Source: Euborellia annulipes
Taxonomy: Eukaryota > Arthropoda > Insecta > Dermaptera > Anisolabididae
Direction: 5' to 3'
DNA: 64,000 nucleotides
Assembly (NCBI GenBank): GCA_023213315.1
Contig: JAKCPI010010661.1
Coordinates: forward strand, 53,595 to 117,594
Of this stretch, positions 42,456 to 53,187 are shown piece after piece. The translations under genes and the position numbers were made by a program. The notes under the pieces were generated by a model that was not told the DNA's origin, made no database searches, and saw nothing but the letters and a program-made list of their open reading frames with translations. Position 1 is the first letter of the stretch, and every line of letters starts with the position of its first letter.

Positions 42456-42469
42456 GTGAGTTTTGTTTA

Positions 42470-43050
42470 ACTATTATTTATACAATATTTATTCGGAAAT
42501 ATTATAAAATTTCAATATTAATAGAGTTATTTAAAAAAAAAAACAAAAGGAATATTTTTATTAATCCCTCTTATATAAATAATTCTTGTTTTAAAAATTT
42601 TAAAATACTCTAAATAAATATTGAATGATGATCAAATGATATCAAATATTACAAAAAATAAATAAAAATAACAATAAGTTAGAGAACTTTCCAAAAGTGT
42701 AATATTATCATCATAATTTTTTTTTATAGATCTAAATATATTGAAATTTTATGATATATCTAATTAAAATATAAAAGCTTTTCTATTTTTTTGTGATTTC
42801 GGAGAGAGTGGAATTCGGGGGGGGGTACTTCCAATTCTCCCAATCAACATATCTGTGTATTTTTCATTTTATTTATCGTGCCGTTATAATCACCAATTCT
42901 GAAAAATGTTCAACATCTTTTCAATTTTTTTTCCTCAACTTGACAAAGGAGATTGTGGGGTACGAGGGAATCTCATCATTTGTAAAACTTGCTTCATTAT
43001 AGGCCTTACAAAATTCAAAATAACATTGTCATCAATATTTTTTTTTTTGT
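42470..43050. other. AT-rich stretch without a recognised feature
   Basis: AT-rich, with a G tract near 42820. No feature beyond short chance frames. Confidence 0.35.
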
Positions 43051-43059
43051 CATCCGTGT

Positions 43060-43150
43060 CCATGTACATTTTCTAAATTAATTGGTAGCCAACATAATTT
43101 AGAAAAATTTTCTTCGCTTGAACCCTGTTCCCCTAAGCACATGAGGCGAA
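43060..43150 (-). repeat. SINE-2-like fragment
   Basis: TTTTCTAAATTAATTGGTAG, CCAACATAATTTAGAAAA is a hairpin with the GGTAGCCAA apex of SINE-2 (minus strand), followed by CGCTTGAACCCTGTTCCCC, a worn B-box region. Confidence 0.45.
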
Positions 43151-43180
43151 ACCTATACCTCAACAGCTGAGAAATTTATA

Positions 43181-43487
43181 TTTTTTTTTTTTTTTAAACA
43201 CTCACACTTTTTCCCAATCACACTCACATCACCACACACACACACACACACAGACATTCAAAGCCTTTTCGGAAGCTTAGGCCATTTAAGACTTTGACGA
43301 TAACCGTTATTATGAATAGTCTATATATTTACAATATATTGGGGCCCAGGCATTCTTGGGGATTAAATAAGAGGCTTAAATTTTAAGCCATTTGGTATCC
43401 AAATGGCTTAATAAAATGATCGGGCTGCCTGGGATCCGAACCCCCGACCCTTAGTATACAACTACCAACTACACCAAGCTCGAGGGC
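43181..43487 (-). mobile_element. SINE-1, complete, with short target duplication
   Basis: Minus strand: head, B box GGTTCGGATCCC, hairpin, an extra CTTGGGGATTAAATAAGAGG-type insertion beside the hairpin, 3' domain and an expanded AC/GT tail. TTATATT occurs at both borders. Confidence 0.85.
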
Positions 43488-43632
43488 TTATATTATTTTC
43501 AAAATAAAAAACATTTTCATCTTCATTTACTAATACAAAACAATTAAGAAATTTTTTTTAATTATATCGTATAAATAGTTTTCAAAACTTTTTCATTTGA
43601 ATTAGATATTAACTATCTGCGACACAATAAAG

Positions 43633-43800
43633 GGGGGGGGTTAATTTGTTTAAGGTCTTTTTCGGCATCTGAGACCATTTAAATTTTTCATTTGATTGGT
43701 TTCCAATTCCATTGAAATAAATTTCTCGCCTGGGACGGGATTACGAACCCTTGCCCGTGGGCATCAGTAGCTAATGCTCTACCTCTGAGTCATAGGTCGG
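43633..43800 (-). repeat. SINE-2, near full length
   Basis: The minus strand starts CCGACCTATGACTCAGAGG with a good A box (ACTCAGAGGTAGAGC) and B-box region GGGTTCGTAATCCC, then CCAGGCGAG, a hairpin around TTGGAAACCAAT, AAATGGTCTCAGATGCCG and AAAAAGACCTTAAAC. Confidence 0.8.
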
Positions 43801-43937
43801 GGGGGGGGGGGGGTAAGATTGGTTAGAAGCCTCACAGTTTGCAACTCTTGAATTATTTGTCAAAATTTTTTCCACTCGTTTCCTAATATGAAAAACGTTG
43901 ATTTTTGGGCAAGGTTGCAGGGAGGAAAAAACAAAAA

Positions 43938-44015
43938 ACAAAAAATCTGGTGTGACTGGTCGCACAACACACAATTCTCTTTAAACTTTGGTAAGGGAAA
44001 GTTGTGTTCTAGTTT
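43938..44015 (+). repeat. Element B fragment (one hairpin end)
   Basis: AAAAATCTGGTGTGACTGGT, CGCACAACACACAATTCTC, TTTGGTAAGGGAAAGTTGTG; the closing arm is lost. Confidence 0.55.
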
Positions 44016-44019
44016 TTTA

Positions 44020-44825
44020 ACTTGAAGGTTAAGCCTGTTCTTTACTATATATCTCTGTCGGATAAGTTTCTTGTTGATTTGAAGTGAAGCAACCGGCTCT
44101 TAAATGTTTACTTAAAATTTTATAAAACAAGATTTATTTTGTTTTTCCCGTAAAAATATTAAAATATTTATTTAAAATTCGTATTAGAAAAGGTCTTTTT
44201 CGAATTTTACGATTTTAATTAGTCTATTCGTAATAATGTTTGTTTGTCATCAGTGAACTACTACACAGCTAGTGTTTTTTGATATTCCTAAATAATTATA
44301 ACTCTTTTATTTTGTATACTGCCTTCGTTCGATCATCAGACGATCCTTTTATTGGACTGAGCATAGACAGCGCTGAAATTTTATATGACTCTTTCTTCAG
44401 AGAGCCTTAACTTAGCTAGCTTTTTTATAAAGTAAAAAAAAATTTTGTTTTACATGATTTTATCAAAAGCTCTATTTTGATGAAGTGTAACTAATTTCAA
44501 ATTTGCAGTGAGTTCACTCGGTTGCACTGAAAACACTTCAAAGCACACATTTTGCTATTTTTATATTATATTAAACCTAAATACTAGGCGAAAGCATTCA
44601 GTTAAGAGAAAAAAAAATAAATAAAGAATTTTTCAATTTTTTGAAACGAGAATTTCATATCCCAGGTCGGTTGGGTTTTTTCTCCAGCACAAGTTATTGA
44701 AACGAGAATTAATTATAGGCTACCGTAGTAGGATTGTTCCAAATAAAGTTTCCTAACTTGTAAAATTTTTTCCTAGTAGAAATTTGATTTTAAATAAACT
44801 AAATAAATACTAAAGTAGGAGTTTA
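44020..44825. other. AT-rich stretch without a recognised feature
   Basis: AT-rich; no feature is supported. CTTAACTTAGCTAGC-type words do not pair with known families here. Confidence 0.35.
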
Positions 44826-44827
44826 AA

Positions 44828-45030
44828 AAATCTCAAGACGTAAGCATCTTTTTTTTTATTGTCCCGTTGGCTGGACTGGTCTAATAGCTTACATCTTCAG
44901 AGTCAGATGATGAAAAATACACTTTCTGCGACACAAATTGTATTTATTCACGCCTCCGGCTCTGAAGATCACCTAGACCAGTAGCCGAAACGTCAGCCAA
45001 TGGCTGCATAGATCTTGAGATTTTTTTGAC
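44828..45030. repeat. Foldback unit with GAAACGTC box
   Basis: AAAATCTCAAGACGTAAGC, CGTTGGCTGGACTGGTCTA and CATCTTCAGAG on the left are inverted on the right, whose box reads CTCTGAAGATCACC, AGACCAGTAGC, CGAAACGTCAGCC. Confidence 0.6.
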
Positions 45031-45136
45031 ACCGCATTATTAATTATACTTCCAGCCATAAAGACATAGACTACCTCATAAATAAATTCTCGAATTTACT
45101 GATATTTATTTGGGTAGAATTCGTTCGTAGGAGAAA

Positions 45137-45390
45137 CAAAATCTGGTGTGACTTGACGGACAGCACAACAATCACTTACCTTCAGTAATTAAAAGTGTTC
45201 TGTTCTTTCACACCAGATTTTTTGTGTATATTTTTTTTTTTTTTTTTTTAAAAACCTTCCCCCCCCAAAAGGGTGTCGACATATATTTAGTTTCCCCTAG
45301 TTTCGAATTTTGGACATGAATCCAATAGTTTTTCTCTCTTTATACTACTTGTATTACATAGGCTATATAGGTAAGAGAAAGTAAAAATAG
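45137..45390 (+). repeat. Element B, internally deleted copy
   Basis: Left hairpin (AAATCTGGTGTGACTTGACG...TTTCACACCAGATTTTTTG), GTGTCGACATATATTTAG, then directly TTTCGAATTTTGGACATG and the right hairpin end GGTAAGAGAAAGTA. Both ends survive in about 250 bp, as in internally deleted mobile elements. Confidence 0.7.
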
Positions 45391-45679
45391 AATTGTTCAT
45401 TTTGAATTCGTTAAGTAGGTAGCTAAGATTTTTATTTATAATACTTCCTATTAGGCCTAAAGCTCTTACTGGTTGATTGTTAACAAATTTTGTTGGTGGC
45501 GCAAGCCTACCATAGGTCTAAAAAATTAAATTTCAATCAAAGATCCGTTTAAAGAAAATGCTATTTAATCACTTCAAAGGCTAGAGATTATTATTATTTT
45601 AATAAAAATTTCTTTGATAGGATCTTTATAAATATTAAAAATTTCCTATCAGGCTAATTGCAACTCGAACTTTTTCTTA

Positions 45680-45745
45680 CCTATATATGAAATATATAGT
45701 GAGAAAGTATTGAGATCAAAAAATTCGATGTCAAGATTTTTTTTA
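45680..45745 (-). repeat. Element B fragment (other hairpin end)
   Basis: TTTTTCTTACCTATATATG, TATATAGTGAGAAAGTATTG, ATTCGATGTCAAGATTTT only. Confidence 0.6.
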
Positions 45746-46031
45746 TTTACAAAAAAAAAGCAAAATTTTAAAATATATTAACGCATTGGCTCCAGGGTAT
45801 TTGAGTTCTTTTCTTGTTCACCTTTTGCAAGGTATATATTTTAGAAAACGAAGGAAAAGGGCTGACAGGTAAACATATTTATTTGTCCTTATGAAAAGGA
45901 CAAAGTGAGAGAAAAAGAGAGAGTCACAATCACTGATGTTGTTGCCACATCTAAATTTTCACACAGTTTGAAAATTTTAAAGAAATACATTTTTTTTTCT
46001 CAATTTCATGCATTGATGAATCTAAAAAATT

Positions 46032-46290
46032 AGGGTCCGACCGAAACAAGATTTCCACCCGAAACCGAAGCCGAATTTCGGCCTCAATCTTAGTTTCGGC
46101 CGAAACCAAAACTTGTATTTCCTATACAAAATTCATATCATTTTTCCTTTTTTTTTGAAAATTTTTCCGCCTTGCGTGCGAGTCTCATCCCATCTTTTCA
46201 GACTCAGGTTTCGGCTGGTTTTTGGCCGAAACCGAAACCAGGATTTTTGGCCGAAACCGTAACCGAAAGCGAATATTCGGTCGGTTCCTT
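46032..46290. repeat. CCGAAACC-rich inverted-repeat element
   Basis: AGGGTCCGACCGAAACAAG at the left and GAATATTCGGTCGGTTCCTT at the right are rough inverted ends. The interior repeats GGCCGAAACCGAAAC words in both orientations, including a TTTTGGCCGAAACCG pair. Elements with this look are known as hAT-related MITEs in animals. Confidence 0.5.
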
Positions 46291-46395
46291 TAAAATATTT
46301 ACAAAAACCTTTTCACAATTTCTTCAATTTAATAAGTTCTTTTTAAATAACCTCTATTTTAATTTTATTTATATCCGTTATCAGGGCCGGATCTG

Positions 46396-46560
46396 GGGGG
46401 GGGGGGGGGGGGGGCCCCCGGGGGGGGGGGGTCGGGGGGGGGCAATTAAAAAAAAAATTTAAAAAAAAAAGAAAAAATAAGAAAATTTTTATAAAAAATT
46501 TTGGGGAGGGGGCGGAAAAAAAAATTTTCCCCCCAAAAAACCCCTCTCCCCCCCTCTGTT
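46396..46560. repeat. Extreme homopolymer block, assembly-doubtful
   Basis: GCCGGATCTGG is followed by long G runs, one CCCCCGGGG switch, then A and T runs and C runs, with almost no sequence information. It may be a decayed hAT terminus (CAGGGCCGGATCT), but base-calling error is likely. Confidence 0.6.
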
Positions 46561-46684
46561 ATATTGTTTTTCGTGGCAATTTTGAATTGGAAAAATTTTT
46601 GAAGGAAATTTCAAAAAAAAAAAAAAAAATTATTTATTAGGCTTAATTTCAATTTTCATCAGGCGCTTGAGGATTTTATTTCCT

Positions 46685-47100
46685 CTTACCTATATATGTT
46701 AATTTAACAATAGATAGTATTGGATTCGTGTAAATAATTCAATGTCGAGATTTTGATGGAAATACACGTTTTGAAGTCCCTGACTCCAAAAAAAGTGGGT
46801 CCCGTAAAATGGTCTCTCTGTCTGCTTTCAAAATAAAGTATGAAGGAAATAAGCTAGGAAGTTGAAATTTTATATTTAAGCTGGGTACCCCACTTAAATA
46901 AAATCTGCAAAAAAGTACTAGTACTTTATTGATGTACTTTTTCAGTTTTTGTCAAAATTTGCTTTCGTATAAATATTTTCCCATGTTTATAAATTTTACA
47001 TCTTGAATTTGAATATATCGGCGGAAACTAAATAAATGTCGACACAAAAAATCTGAAGTGACAAGTAGAGAACAATTTTCAATTACCGAAGTTAACAAGG
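46685..47100 (-). repeat. Element B, shortened copy
   Basis: CCTCTTACCTATATATG end, ATTCAATGTCGAGATTTTG, GTTTTGAAGTCCC, AGCTAGGAAGTTGAAATTTT, AAGTACTAGTACTTTATTGA and half of the other hairpin (GACACAAAAAATCTGAAGTG). The long middle is deleted. Confidence 0.65.
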
Positions 47101-47522
47101 GATCATTTAGAGAAGCTCTTGGGAAATGCCCCTATTTCTACCTGTTTACCGTTCAGTGTCAGTAAATGTTTTTTTTTTTTTTTAAAGCTTAGGCTAGTCC
47201 AATATTTTTGTAAGTGATTCTTATCTCGTCCTAATTAGCCGACAATATCCATTTCAACTTCTTTTGCTTCTCCCCTCTGGCCAAAAGACTTACTTATTAT
47301 GCCAATTCGACTTCGAAAAAAAAAAATATCTTCTTTAAATCCAGTTGTTTTTGAATTTTCCAAGAGGCAAGAAAATAAACATGAGTTTTGACTCATCTCT
47401 TGTAAAGAAAAAAATAAAATGCTTAGGTGATAAGTGTCATTGTGATTAGTTGAGATTAGGGATTACTCAAGAGGCCAGGCATCTTTCACTTTTATAAAAT
47501 GGCCTGGCTATTTATTTGTTTA

Positions 47523-47890
47523 TTTAAAAAAATCTTTTTCGGCACTTTAGGCAAGCCATATGGGCGATGTTATGCATGGAGGAACCAAGCGCGGAAAGAT
47601 GACCGTCATCTTGTAGAGAAAAAGATCTACCTATTTATTTAAATCACAACATTATTACTCTGTGCACTGTTTTTGTATAAAACAAGAAAAAAGTCATTGC
47701 CATTGGTTTTGTTTACAATTGTGCAAATGAAATGCCCCCTATCTCAGATTTAGGTTAATGGCGCTTGGTTCCTTCGTGCATAACATCGTCCATATAGACC
47801 CATCTCTATTTCTTTCAATTGAATCGGCCACTAATATTGCTTGAGATGACCCTGACTTCTCAAAGAGGCAAGGTCTCAATCACTGTGCTA
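47523..47890 (-). repeat. SINE-2, split by a MITE
   Basis: AATCTTTTTCGGCACTTTAG, GCAAGCCATAT before the MITE and ATAGACCCATCTCTATTTC, TTTCAATTGAATCGGCCAC after it reconstruct the SINE-2 3' domain and hairpin on the minus strand. The head is worn. Confidence 0.65.
47562..47791. mobile_element. GGAC-type MITE, second subfamily, with ATAT duplication
   Basis: 230 bp. Ends GGGCGATGTTATGCATGG, AGGAACCAAGCGC and GCGCTTGGTTCCTTCG, TGCATAACATCGTCC are inverted. ATAT flanks both (47558-47561 and 47792-47795). It shares the TGTTATGCA terminal core and duplication length with the copies at 5.2 and 8.0 kb, but not their interior. Confidence 0.8.
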
Positions 47891-47963
47891 AGGGTTGATT
47901 AAGGGCAAGGGTTTTTTCGGGTCCAGAGGTGTTTCTCGGGGGGGATTCACGTCCACTCGGGTA

Positions 47964-48055
47964 ATCTGGTGAGACTCGTCGCACAGCACACTATTTTTTG
48001 CTTAATTTCGGTAATTTAAAGGCGCATTCTGTACTTGTTTGCCAGAATATAAATT
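47964..48055 (+). repeat. Element B fragment (one hairpin end)
   Basis: GGTAATCTGGTGAGACTCG, TCGCACAGCACACTATTTTT, TTTCGGTAATTTAAAGG, GTACTTGTTTGCCAGAATAT: the large hairpin, worn. Confidence 0.5.
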
Positions 48056-48133
48056 TTTAAGTATTAATATTTAAATTTGAGGTTGTCGGACTGCTAAACA
48101 TTAATGGGTTCTTTCCAAAATGTTGTTTTTTTC

Positions 48134-48305
48134 TCAGTCTATTTTGACTTGTTATTAGGTCAAGGTTGCAATCAAATTTACTAGAAATTCATTGTTTGCG
48201 AGTGTATTTAATTTTTTAGGTGTTACAGATACGGCCATTAGTTATCTCGTTTAGGCCGCAAGGTTGGTATTAACCTTGACCTAATAACAGGTGAAATTAG
48301 ACTGA
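48134..48305. repeat. Small TIR element
   Basis: About 172 bp; TCAGTCTATTTTGACTTG, TTATTAGGTCAAGGTT on the left and AACCTTGACCTAATAACAGG, TGAAATTAGACTGA on the right are inverted with three mismatches. No duplication resolved. Confidence 0.6.
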
Positions 48306-48559
48306 ACAAAAAATGTCAACATTTTGTGAAAGAAATTAATATTTTAAATTTTACATTAAAAATAAACATTTTTTTCGGAAAAAAGTATTTTTTTTTTTCA
48401 AATCTCGTAAGGTAGTTGACTATGAGTTAAATAAAACGCTAATCATATGAATTAAATAAGAGCCCAGATCGTAGTTAACCAGCTAACCAGCTGTAAGACC
48501 CAAAATTCAGTACAACCTAATGACTCGATTGAACTTAAATATATAGGAACTTTGTTTTA

Positions 48560-48797
48560 TTTATTTAATCTGAGATTTCTTCCTTTGTCTCCATGACCTT
48601 CCGTGAATGGAACAAGCCACTGCTATCTATCTTCCCCAAAACCTACAATCTTCAGACTTTCAAGTCTAATTCTCAACAGGCCCAGTTCCCGCAGTTGAGT
48701 TCCCCAGCTATGCTTCTCCTTATTTGTTTTTTTATTTTCTTCCTGGCTGCATGTGACCACTGGTCATTATAGGTCTTCGGACCTTATGCACCCATTC

Positions 48798-48829
<32 letters not shown>
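48560..48829 (+). repeat. Possible retroposon 3' end with 29-A tail
   Basis: A less AT-rich stretch (CCATGACCTTCCGTGAATGG ... CTGGCTGCATGTGACCACTG, GTCTTCGGACCTTATGCACC) ends in a long pure A run. This is how a LINE tail or processed transcript would look. No reverse transcriptase frame and no second copy were found. Confidence 0.35.
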
Positions 48830-48831
<2 letters not shown>

Positions 48832-49256
48832 TCTGAGAAAATTATTTAGAATTCTATTTTCTATTATTTATTTATCTAACGTATTTTAAATAATAGACTT
48901 TTTATTTATCATCATATATACTTTATACAATGCAAAATGGACAATTTGTGAATTCGGGAGGGCTAGGGCCACCACACCTCTAGGTACGTCCCTGATAAGG
49001 GTGGATGTTTTTAATATTTCAAAAATATCTCCAAAGTAATAGATATTCTACTAGATATTATAATAGTTTTAAAAGACCCAAAAAAAAATTTAAGTTCTCT
49101 TCCATATGGTAGACAGTAGCTGAAATATGGCTTTTTGTCCCTTGACCTTAGGGCCCTTTGTGCTTGGAACGTGATTTATAGCAAGGGCCAGTTTTTCTCG
49201 TCAAAGGAAAAGCAAATTAATTCAATTTCATACCTAGACAATTCTTTTTTACCTTC

Positions 49257-49460
49257 TCTTACCTAAATATATCAATATATACTGGTATATATAAAGTATT
49301 GGATTCATGTCAAAAGTTCGTTGTCGAGATTTTGATGGAAATTCACGTTTTGAGGTCCCATGAGATGGTCCCGCAAAATGGCTCTGTGTGTGTGTGTGTT
49401 TATCTGTGTTTAATTTAAACCAAGAAAGAAATGGGCTACGAGGTTGGAAGATTTTAACAA
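49257..49460 (-). repeat. Element B, truncated
   Basis: CTTCTCTTACCTAAATATATC end, GGATTCATGTCAAAAGTTCG, TTGTCGAGATTTTGATGG, GTTTTGAGGTCCC, a GTGTGTG block, GGCTACGAGGTTGGAAG. It stops before the second half. Confidence 0.65.
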
Positions 49461-49707
49461 TGGTAGAAAAGTCAATATTATTAAAAATAACGAGGGCTTC
49501 CTTAAATCCTTCAAAATATTGGGTATATTTACTTCAAAAATAACTTTAATAATTTTAACGATGAAGAAACAGTATTCCTACCTGATCATCACATTCAATC
49601 GTATTGGCCTGATCATCACTGGGCAGGGCCTATATCTTTTATTATATAACAAGTTCTAAAAATTGTATAAAATCCACTATGACACTTTTATAAAGACTTT
49701 TGCACCT

Positions 49708-49740
49708 CTGAAGATGGTTCTAACATAGAACCGAAACGTC
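49708..49740 (+). other. Hammerhead-like GAAACGTC box, perfect 7-bp stem
   Basis: CTGAAGA, T, GGTTCTA/TAGAACC stem with an ACA loop, GAAACGTC. The best-formed solitary box here; AATTAAAATAAATATA follows. Confidence 0.55.
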
Positions 49741-49836
49741 AGCTATACAATTAAAATAAATATAATAGGAAGAAAAAAATATAGCTGCATTTCTCATTTT
49801 GGTGCTACCGTATTTACTACTTTATTTTGACATATT

Positions 49837-50096
49837 AGAGTGAGGCCTGGATAACTGTGTAGATCTTTCAGTAAAGAAGAAGAGAAGAGCTGATTGTAGC
49901 TACTTTATTACGTTTATTAGTGACTTCAGGCCGATGTTTCGGTCAGATTTCTGACCATCCTCAGGGCTGAAATGTGTCACTGAGTTTTGTTGACACATTT
50001 CAGCTCTGAGGTTGGTCGCAAATCTGACTGAAACCACGGCTTGAAGTGGCTAATAAACGTAATAAACGTATCTACAATCGCTCTTTTCTTTCTTCC
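49837..50096. repeat. Foldback unit with paired GAAACGT boxes
   Basis: Arms AGAGTGAGGCCTGGATAAC...GCTACTTTATTACGTTTATT are mirrored at the right. The minus-strand box 49931-49964 has CTGAGGA, T, GGTCAGA/TCTGACC (7 bp), GAAACATC, and its flanks (TTCAGCC with GGCcTGAA) can form a third helix with one bulge. The plus-strand box is 50006-50039. Confidence 0.7.
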
Positions 50097-50099
50097 TTA

Positions 50100-50690
50100 C
50101 CATTTTGACTTATGTTATTAAATTTGGAATAAGATTTATTTTTAATGAAAGTGTAAAAATAATGATGGATATTCCGAAAGGATATAGGAAGTCTCGTAAT
50201 TTCTGCGTCGCCAATATAAAAACAAAAGTAGCCCATAAATGGGCCTCTCAATTGAATTAATTTGACGTTTGCCCGGCGGCATTGCTCACTCACTCACTCA
50301 CTCTCTCATTCACCCTTTCGCCAATATCACAAAAGATGACTTGGCCTTACTAAAGCCCTTTTCATTTCATTGGAATGTCCTCTTCATCCCTCTCGCTCCC
50401 CTTCCAAGAAGTAGGAGTTGAGTACTTTTTCATCCCCTCACTAAACAATTCAAACAAAACAAAAAAAAAAAAAATATTTTCTAATTAATTTTAGTTTGAA
50501 TTTAATATCTTAAGACTGGGAAATAATTAATTTGGTTGGGAGACAACGCAGGACGAATTGGATGCTTGCGTTACAAATATATTAAATTTTTTTTTTTTTT
50601 CATAAATAAATAAATTCAATTCTGAAAATAAGTAATTTTTAAAATTGAGTGAGAGTTTTTCTTACTCTCAGCATCAAGAGTAGGAATGGA
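50100..50690. other. Repeat-poor stretch
   Basis: 50140-50450 matches no repeat family, is less AT-rich and contains a CACT microsatellite (about 50284-50304). The reverse open frame at 50072-50293 has no recognisable domain. Function unknown. Confidence 0.25.
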
Positions 50691-50694
50691 AAAA

Positions 50695-51060
50695 AGTAGG
50701 CCTTTTGGTTTCATGTCACATATTCGATGTCGAAATTTTGATGGATATACACATTTTGAGGTCTTCTGGGGTCTCAAATTGGTCTGTGTGTGCTCAATTT
50801 AAAGCATGAATGAATGGAGCTACGAGGCTGAAATTTTATATTTAAAATAGGCACCCCACTGAGGCATGAAAATAAGCTTTTGGACAAAATCGGCCAAAAA
50901 TTACTAATACTTTACTGATTACTTTTTCAGTTTTTGTTTTTCGTATTAACCATTTTGATTAAAATTCAAAAATCAATTATTTTTTTGATCTTCTTTTTCA
51001 TTTTGTCCTGAAAATTGTTTGAAGCACACTTTGCTCTTGTACTTCAAAGTAAAGATTGTC
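50695..51060 (-). repeat. Element B, both hairpin ends lost
   Basis: TTCATGTCACATATTCGATG, GATGGATATACACATTTTG, GAGCTACGAGGCTGAAATTT, GGCACCCCACTGAGGC, CGGCCAAAAATTACTAATAC, GAAGCACACTTTGCTCTTG: the middle of element B. Confidence 0.65.
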
Positions 51061-51443
51061 TTCATAATGACTTTAATTTTCGTCATTAAATAAAAATTGG
51101 GGTAGTAGTTAACATTAGAACGAGTTCTAATTATATCAGACCCAATTTTCCAATATATAAAATTATCAATATAATTTTTACTAGTTATCTATATTTCTAG
51201 AGGATTTATTAGTCTGTAGTAAAAAAAAAAGATAATTTCTCTTAGGTTTAAAAAGACAGAAAAGAGAGGGAGAGAGCGAAACTAGTTAGGAGTGAAGAAT
51301 TGCAAAAGTTAGGGAGGGGAAGGTTTTCTTGACATCGCAGTTAATTAGGTTTTTACACGAGGGGGAATGACCAAAAAACGACGACGAAACGAAACAAAAA
51401 AAAAACTTACTAAACGTGAAATTTCGATTCAAGGGGGGGGGGG

Positions 51444-51477
51444 ATTTTTCATTTGTAATTAATTACAAATGAAAAAT
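51444..51477. promoter_or_regulatory. Perfect 34-bp palindrome centred on AATTAATT
   Basis: ATTTTTCATTTGTAATT is followed immediately by its exact complement, after an 11-G run. The centre TAATTAATTA is a double homeodomain-type site. It could be a regulatory site or a small cruciform with no role. Confidence 0.35.
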
Positions 51478-51484
51478 TTCGGAA

Positions 51485-52200
51485 AAGTTTTGCAACTTTA
51501 TTACCTTTTTTTTTTTCTTCTCTTGTTTTGCTTAGTTATCAAGACCATTTAAATTTCACTTTTATTTTCGTCCCGAATGAATCCGGGAAGGAAGTTTAAC
51601 AGTTACTTTATCAAAAGTTTAGGTAAGTTTTCCCGAATTTTTTAATCTAATTTTTCTCGATATTGATTTTGTTTTCGATTTCCATTCTTATTTAAAAGAA
51701 AGTAAACTAAATGGCCGAATTTCATGCAGGATTTTTTTGCTCTAAATTTTAATTTCTCCTTTGGTTTGTTTTTCACGCAAGCAACTGAAATGAAACTCAT
51801 TCGATATTCTCAATAAAAAGAATGTTGAAATTTTGCATCCTTTGTTTTATAAGTTTTTCTATTGAATTGAATTTATTTAAAGTAAAAATTACTCATAGAA
51901 CATTTAAGAATTTTATTTGAGTTCCTTGGCTTAACAAGTATCCTGGCTACTCTTTTTCTAAAGGAAGGCTAAAAATCAAAAAAAGAAAAGTAAATACCGG
52001 TAGGAGCTTCTTCGCGTCAGTTTTTGACATAAACCTAACTAAAGAGACATTAAGCTTTGTAAGCTCTGCTTCTTAAATGGAAAGGGCATCAAATCCCTTC
52101 GAGCATATGATTTCTCTCCCTTCCCCTTTTGGAGGATTCTCTATTTGACACAATTCCCTTCTGCATTTGTGTTGTTATTCTTGCAGCATTATTTAAAATG
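51485..52200. other. Unique stretch without a recognised feature
   Basis: Moderate-complexity sequence; short acceptor- and donor-like words but no consistent exon. Confidence 0.35.
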
Positions 52201-52204
52201 GGTT

Positions 52205-52530
52205 AGTTTACTAGAAGGAGCTGAGAAAAAAAAGATAATTATATTTATTGCAAACACAAGCGACATTTCGATCCTAAATTGTAATCATCTTCAGACATAT
52301 ACAAATTGATTAATTAATTTACAAATATATATAATTGATACCTTGTTATTTAATCAAAAAACAGTAAGATATGCTTTCTCATGTACATATGATTGATTAT
52401 AATTGTAATTAAGCAATAAGGTTTTAAAAAATATAAACTTAATATCTGAAGATGATCATAAAATAGGATCGAAAAGTCGCCTGAGTTTTCAATAAATACA
52501 ATTGCCTTGAAAAAACTTCATTTTTTTTCC
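52205..52530. repeat. Foldback unit with paired boxes
   Basis: Left: AATTATATTTATTGC, CGACATTTCGATCC, GTAATCATCTTCAG. Right: CTGAAGATGATCATAAAATA, GGATCGAAAAGTCGCC, CAATAAATACAATTGC. The right box keeps a GATC/GATC stem. The spacer is about 140 bp. Confidence 0.55.
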
Positions 52531-52534
52531 TTCT

Positions 52535-53187
52535 TTTTCTCACAATTTGCTGGCTATTTGAAGAGCCTATTAATTGATAAGGCAATGTAAATAAATCAGT
52601 TACTACTGTAAATCAGTAACTACCCGATTTTTTTTAAAAAGAAACTATTTAAGATAAAGCATATTAATGATTACTTTGTTCACATTATCGTTCTATATTT
52701 TCCAAGAATTTCCGCCTAATGGAAGAAAATTCCGCCCTTAATGATCCCATCGTTTGGATTTCCCAATGTCGAGGATGAAAATTTTCCCTTGATTCGACAT
52801 TTATTTGATAATTTCTTATTACTTTAATATAGTCTATTTATAATAAAATTTTAATATGATTAAATTCCAGGCATTTATTGTCGAGTTTTGATACTTAATT
52901 AATAATACTCTTGACATTTGAATAAAATGATTTCTGCAGTTTAGTATTGATTACTAGATGCCACTGAAATGTAGAATTTTTAAAATTAATAGGCTATCTC
53001 CCCCCCCCCCCCACACCTCCCCAAATGGATTAGGCCTATAGTCATAATTTATAGCCAACAAAACAAAAATAAATTTTCGTTTTGGGAAAGGATTTTTCAG
53101 AGTGATTCTTATTCGAAGCTCTAATATCGAATAAGTAAATACTGTAATATAAAAATTATTTAAAATTCTTTTTCTTTTGTATTTTAG
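52535..53187. other. AT-rich stretch; possible intron ending in an acceptor
   Basis: Ends TTCTTTTTCTTTTGTATTTTAG, a strong polypyrimidine tract and acceptor. A C tract lies near 53000. No other feature. Confidence 0.35.

Noticed and set aside
43700..43800. Possible genuine tRNA gene (good A and B boxes) on the minus strand
   Set aside because: Followed by the SINE-2 hairpin and 3' domain; arms of a cloverleaf do not pair fully.
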